From assembly GCA_023525975.1 (NCBI GenBank), contig JAKNSE010000037.1:4446501-4510500 (forward strand): DNA of 64,000 nt, read 5' to 3'. Position numbers and translations under genes: made by a program. Origin of the DNA: Smallanthus sonchifolius (lineage: Eukaryota; Streptophyta; Magnoliopsida; Asterales; Asteraceae). Position 1 is the first letter of the stretch, and each line of letters begins with the position of its first letter. This document shows, piece after piece, positions 62,977 to 64,000 of the stretch. The notes under the pieces are model-generated. The model did no database searches. It was not told where the DNA came from and was given only the letters and a program-made list of their open reading frames with translations.

Positions 62977-64000
62977 AACCTTTTTTCATCCTCGAAAAAG
63001 TCTGCAATGGAATCATAACAGAGATCTAATGTTACGAACATCAATTACCAATTAGTTAAACATACTCACGCGTTAAAAAGCAATAATCAGTATTTCTGTC
63101 CAATTTAAACCCAAGCTCCAACTATCAAGCCCCCATAATGTGTTCTAATTCCAATTTATACATTTATCATTCAATCTATGTGACTCAGACTTAGAAGTTT
63201 CAGCTCTACTTAATCCCATCTCACGGTCATGTTTAGGCACGGGTTAAACCATATAGATTTGCCTACCACGTTACACTAAGATTTACAAGTTTTTAGAAAT
63301 TGATGGAATATGGAATGAATGGATAGAAATGAGCATTAATTTAAGCATAAGAACTTTCGTCTAAAGGTGTCTCAACCAAGTCACTATCCCAGGAGCTAAC
63401 ACATAGACTAGGTTCTAATCATTTAAGCACATAAATACCACGTAGGGGTGTATCCTTCAAGTCGCCATCCTAGAGGGTAATCCTCCAAGTCGCCATCCTA
63501 GAGGGTAACACATAAGCAAAACTCATATTCTAATTAAATAAGCTCATAAATATGGAATTATGGATTTATGGAATCGGCGCCACCGAAACTCGGATTTATT
63601 TTCATAAAAAGAGAGTGGTGTGCCATGAAAATTTTCAAAAACCTTTAAATATTTACTTAACGTGGTACCTATCACCGTATGTTGACAGGCACTGTATTAC
63701 CGTTACCCTAAGATGAGTACCCACAAGATATCATTAATTTATTACGTGATTAATCCTAAGTAACACTCATAGGCTATTTAAGCTATTCAAGCTGGCTGGG
63801 TCTACCAAAACATCACTAATTAGACGCATTTTTTATTATTTATTTCATTTTAACTCAACAAGCAGATCCAGTTGTACTATCATTTTCCATTTATTATGCA
63901 AAACTTATGTTTTCAAAGGACATTTTTCAAAATTTCTAATTTTTTTTTTTTTGTATTTTTGAATTTTTATAAAGACACAAAGTAGCTAGACTAGACACTC
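62977..64000 (-). other. 3' non-coding internal region of Athila-2
   Basis: No ORF. A direct repeat of about 31 bp (tccaagtcgccatcctagag, about 63454-63511) and two further diverged copies of the same text (near 63375 and 63450) lie here. The corresponding region of the young Athila has comparable gtgactctgac / cctctggga text. Confidence 0.65.

Larger units (their letters stand above)
61205..64000 (-). mobile_element. Athila-2: 3' end of a second Athila-like element
   Basis: 3' LTR 62961-61205, PPT 62976-62962 and about 1 kb of internal 3' untranslated sequence running off the window. The LTR termini TGATGT...ACATCA are the same as those of the young Athila, but the LTR bodies differ substantially. 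It interrupts copia-3 after 61204; the left TSD would be ttggg (61200-61204). The partner lies outside. Confidence 0.85.

Overview
The window is plant nuclear repeat DNA. It consists almost entirely of nested LTR retrotransposons, and I find no cellular protein-coding gene, rRNA or ordinary tRNA gene. The element types (a Ty3 chromovirus with an integrase chromodomain, Athila-type Ty3 elements with an env-like ORF, and Ty1/copia elements primed by initiator tRNA-Met) point to a eudicot with a large genome. The style recalls Asteraceae, but that is an impression, not a demonstration.

Layout. 1-1398 is a plus-strand PR-RT fragment of a Ty3 chromovirus. It is joined tail-to-tail to a longer minus-strand copy of the same family (gag at 5918 down to the chromodomain at 1399; leader, PBS and 5' LTR at 15400-17362). 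A 9.2 kb non-autonomous Ty3-like element (6218-15394, LTRs of about 2.77 kb, TSD ATTTA) sits in the leader of that copy. 17363-18234 is a diverged LTR remnant. 18235-23004 is gene-poor and carries a 170-bp tandem repeat, a palindromic word array and LTR-like pieces. Copia-1 (about 23005-30282, resuming at 40007) is decayed and was split by copia-2 (30283-40006, TSD GATTA), which is nearly intact. 40630-41755 holds two head-to-head (TA)n-flanked inverted-repeat elements filled with telomere-like C-rich/G-rich repeats. 41756-42700 plus 56138-57796 is the 3' end of a minus-strand copia (copia-D) with a post-pol ORF. Into it went a very young 13.4 kb Athila-type element (42701-56137) with an intact 1793-aa Gag-Pol and an env-like ORF. 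58116-61204 is a decayed copia-3, interrupted by the 3' LTR of a second Athila (61205-62961) whose body runs off the window.

How it works. Each autonomous element carries Gag, protease, integrase, RT and RNase H; the 9.2 kb element would depend on enzymes in trans. Nesting gives relative ages: chromovirus before the 9.2 kb element; copia-1 before copia-2; copia-D before the young Athila; copia-3 before Athila-2.

Most interesting: (1) LTRs of four unrelated families, possibly five, carry family-specific arrays of near-palindromic words; in four they lie just upstream of the TATA box, and in two or three families the same words recur in internal regions. (2) The young Athila lacks a 5-bp TSD and is instead flanked by a 47-bp host duplication, with extra nucleotides after its 3' LTR. 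(3) Three copia elements share an unusual expression layout: a UAG after the first Gag zinc knuckle (in two of three), a second zinc knuckle, then a stop fused to a branchpoint/AG signal and Pol in the -1 frame. (4) The non-autonomous element has two tRNA-like Pol III promoter modules in each LTR.
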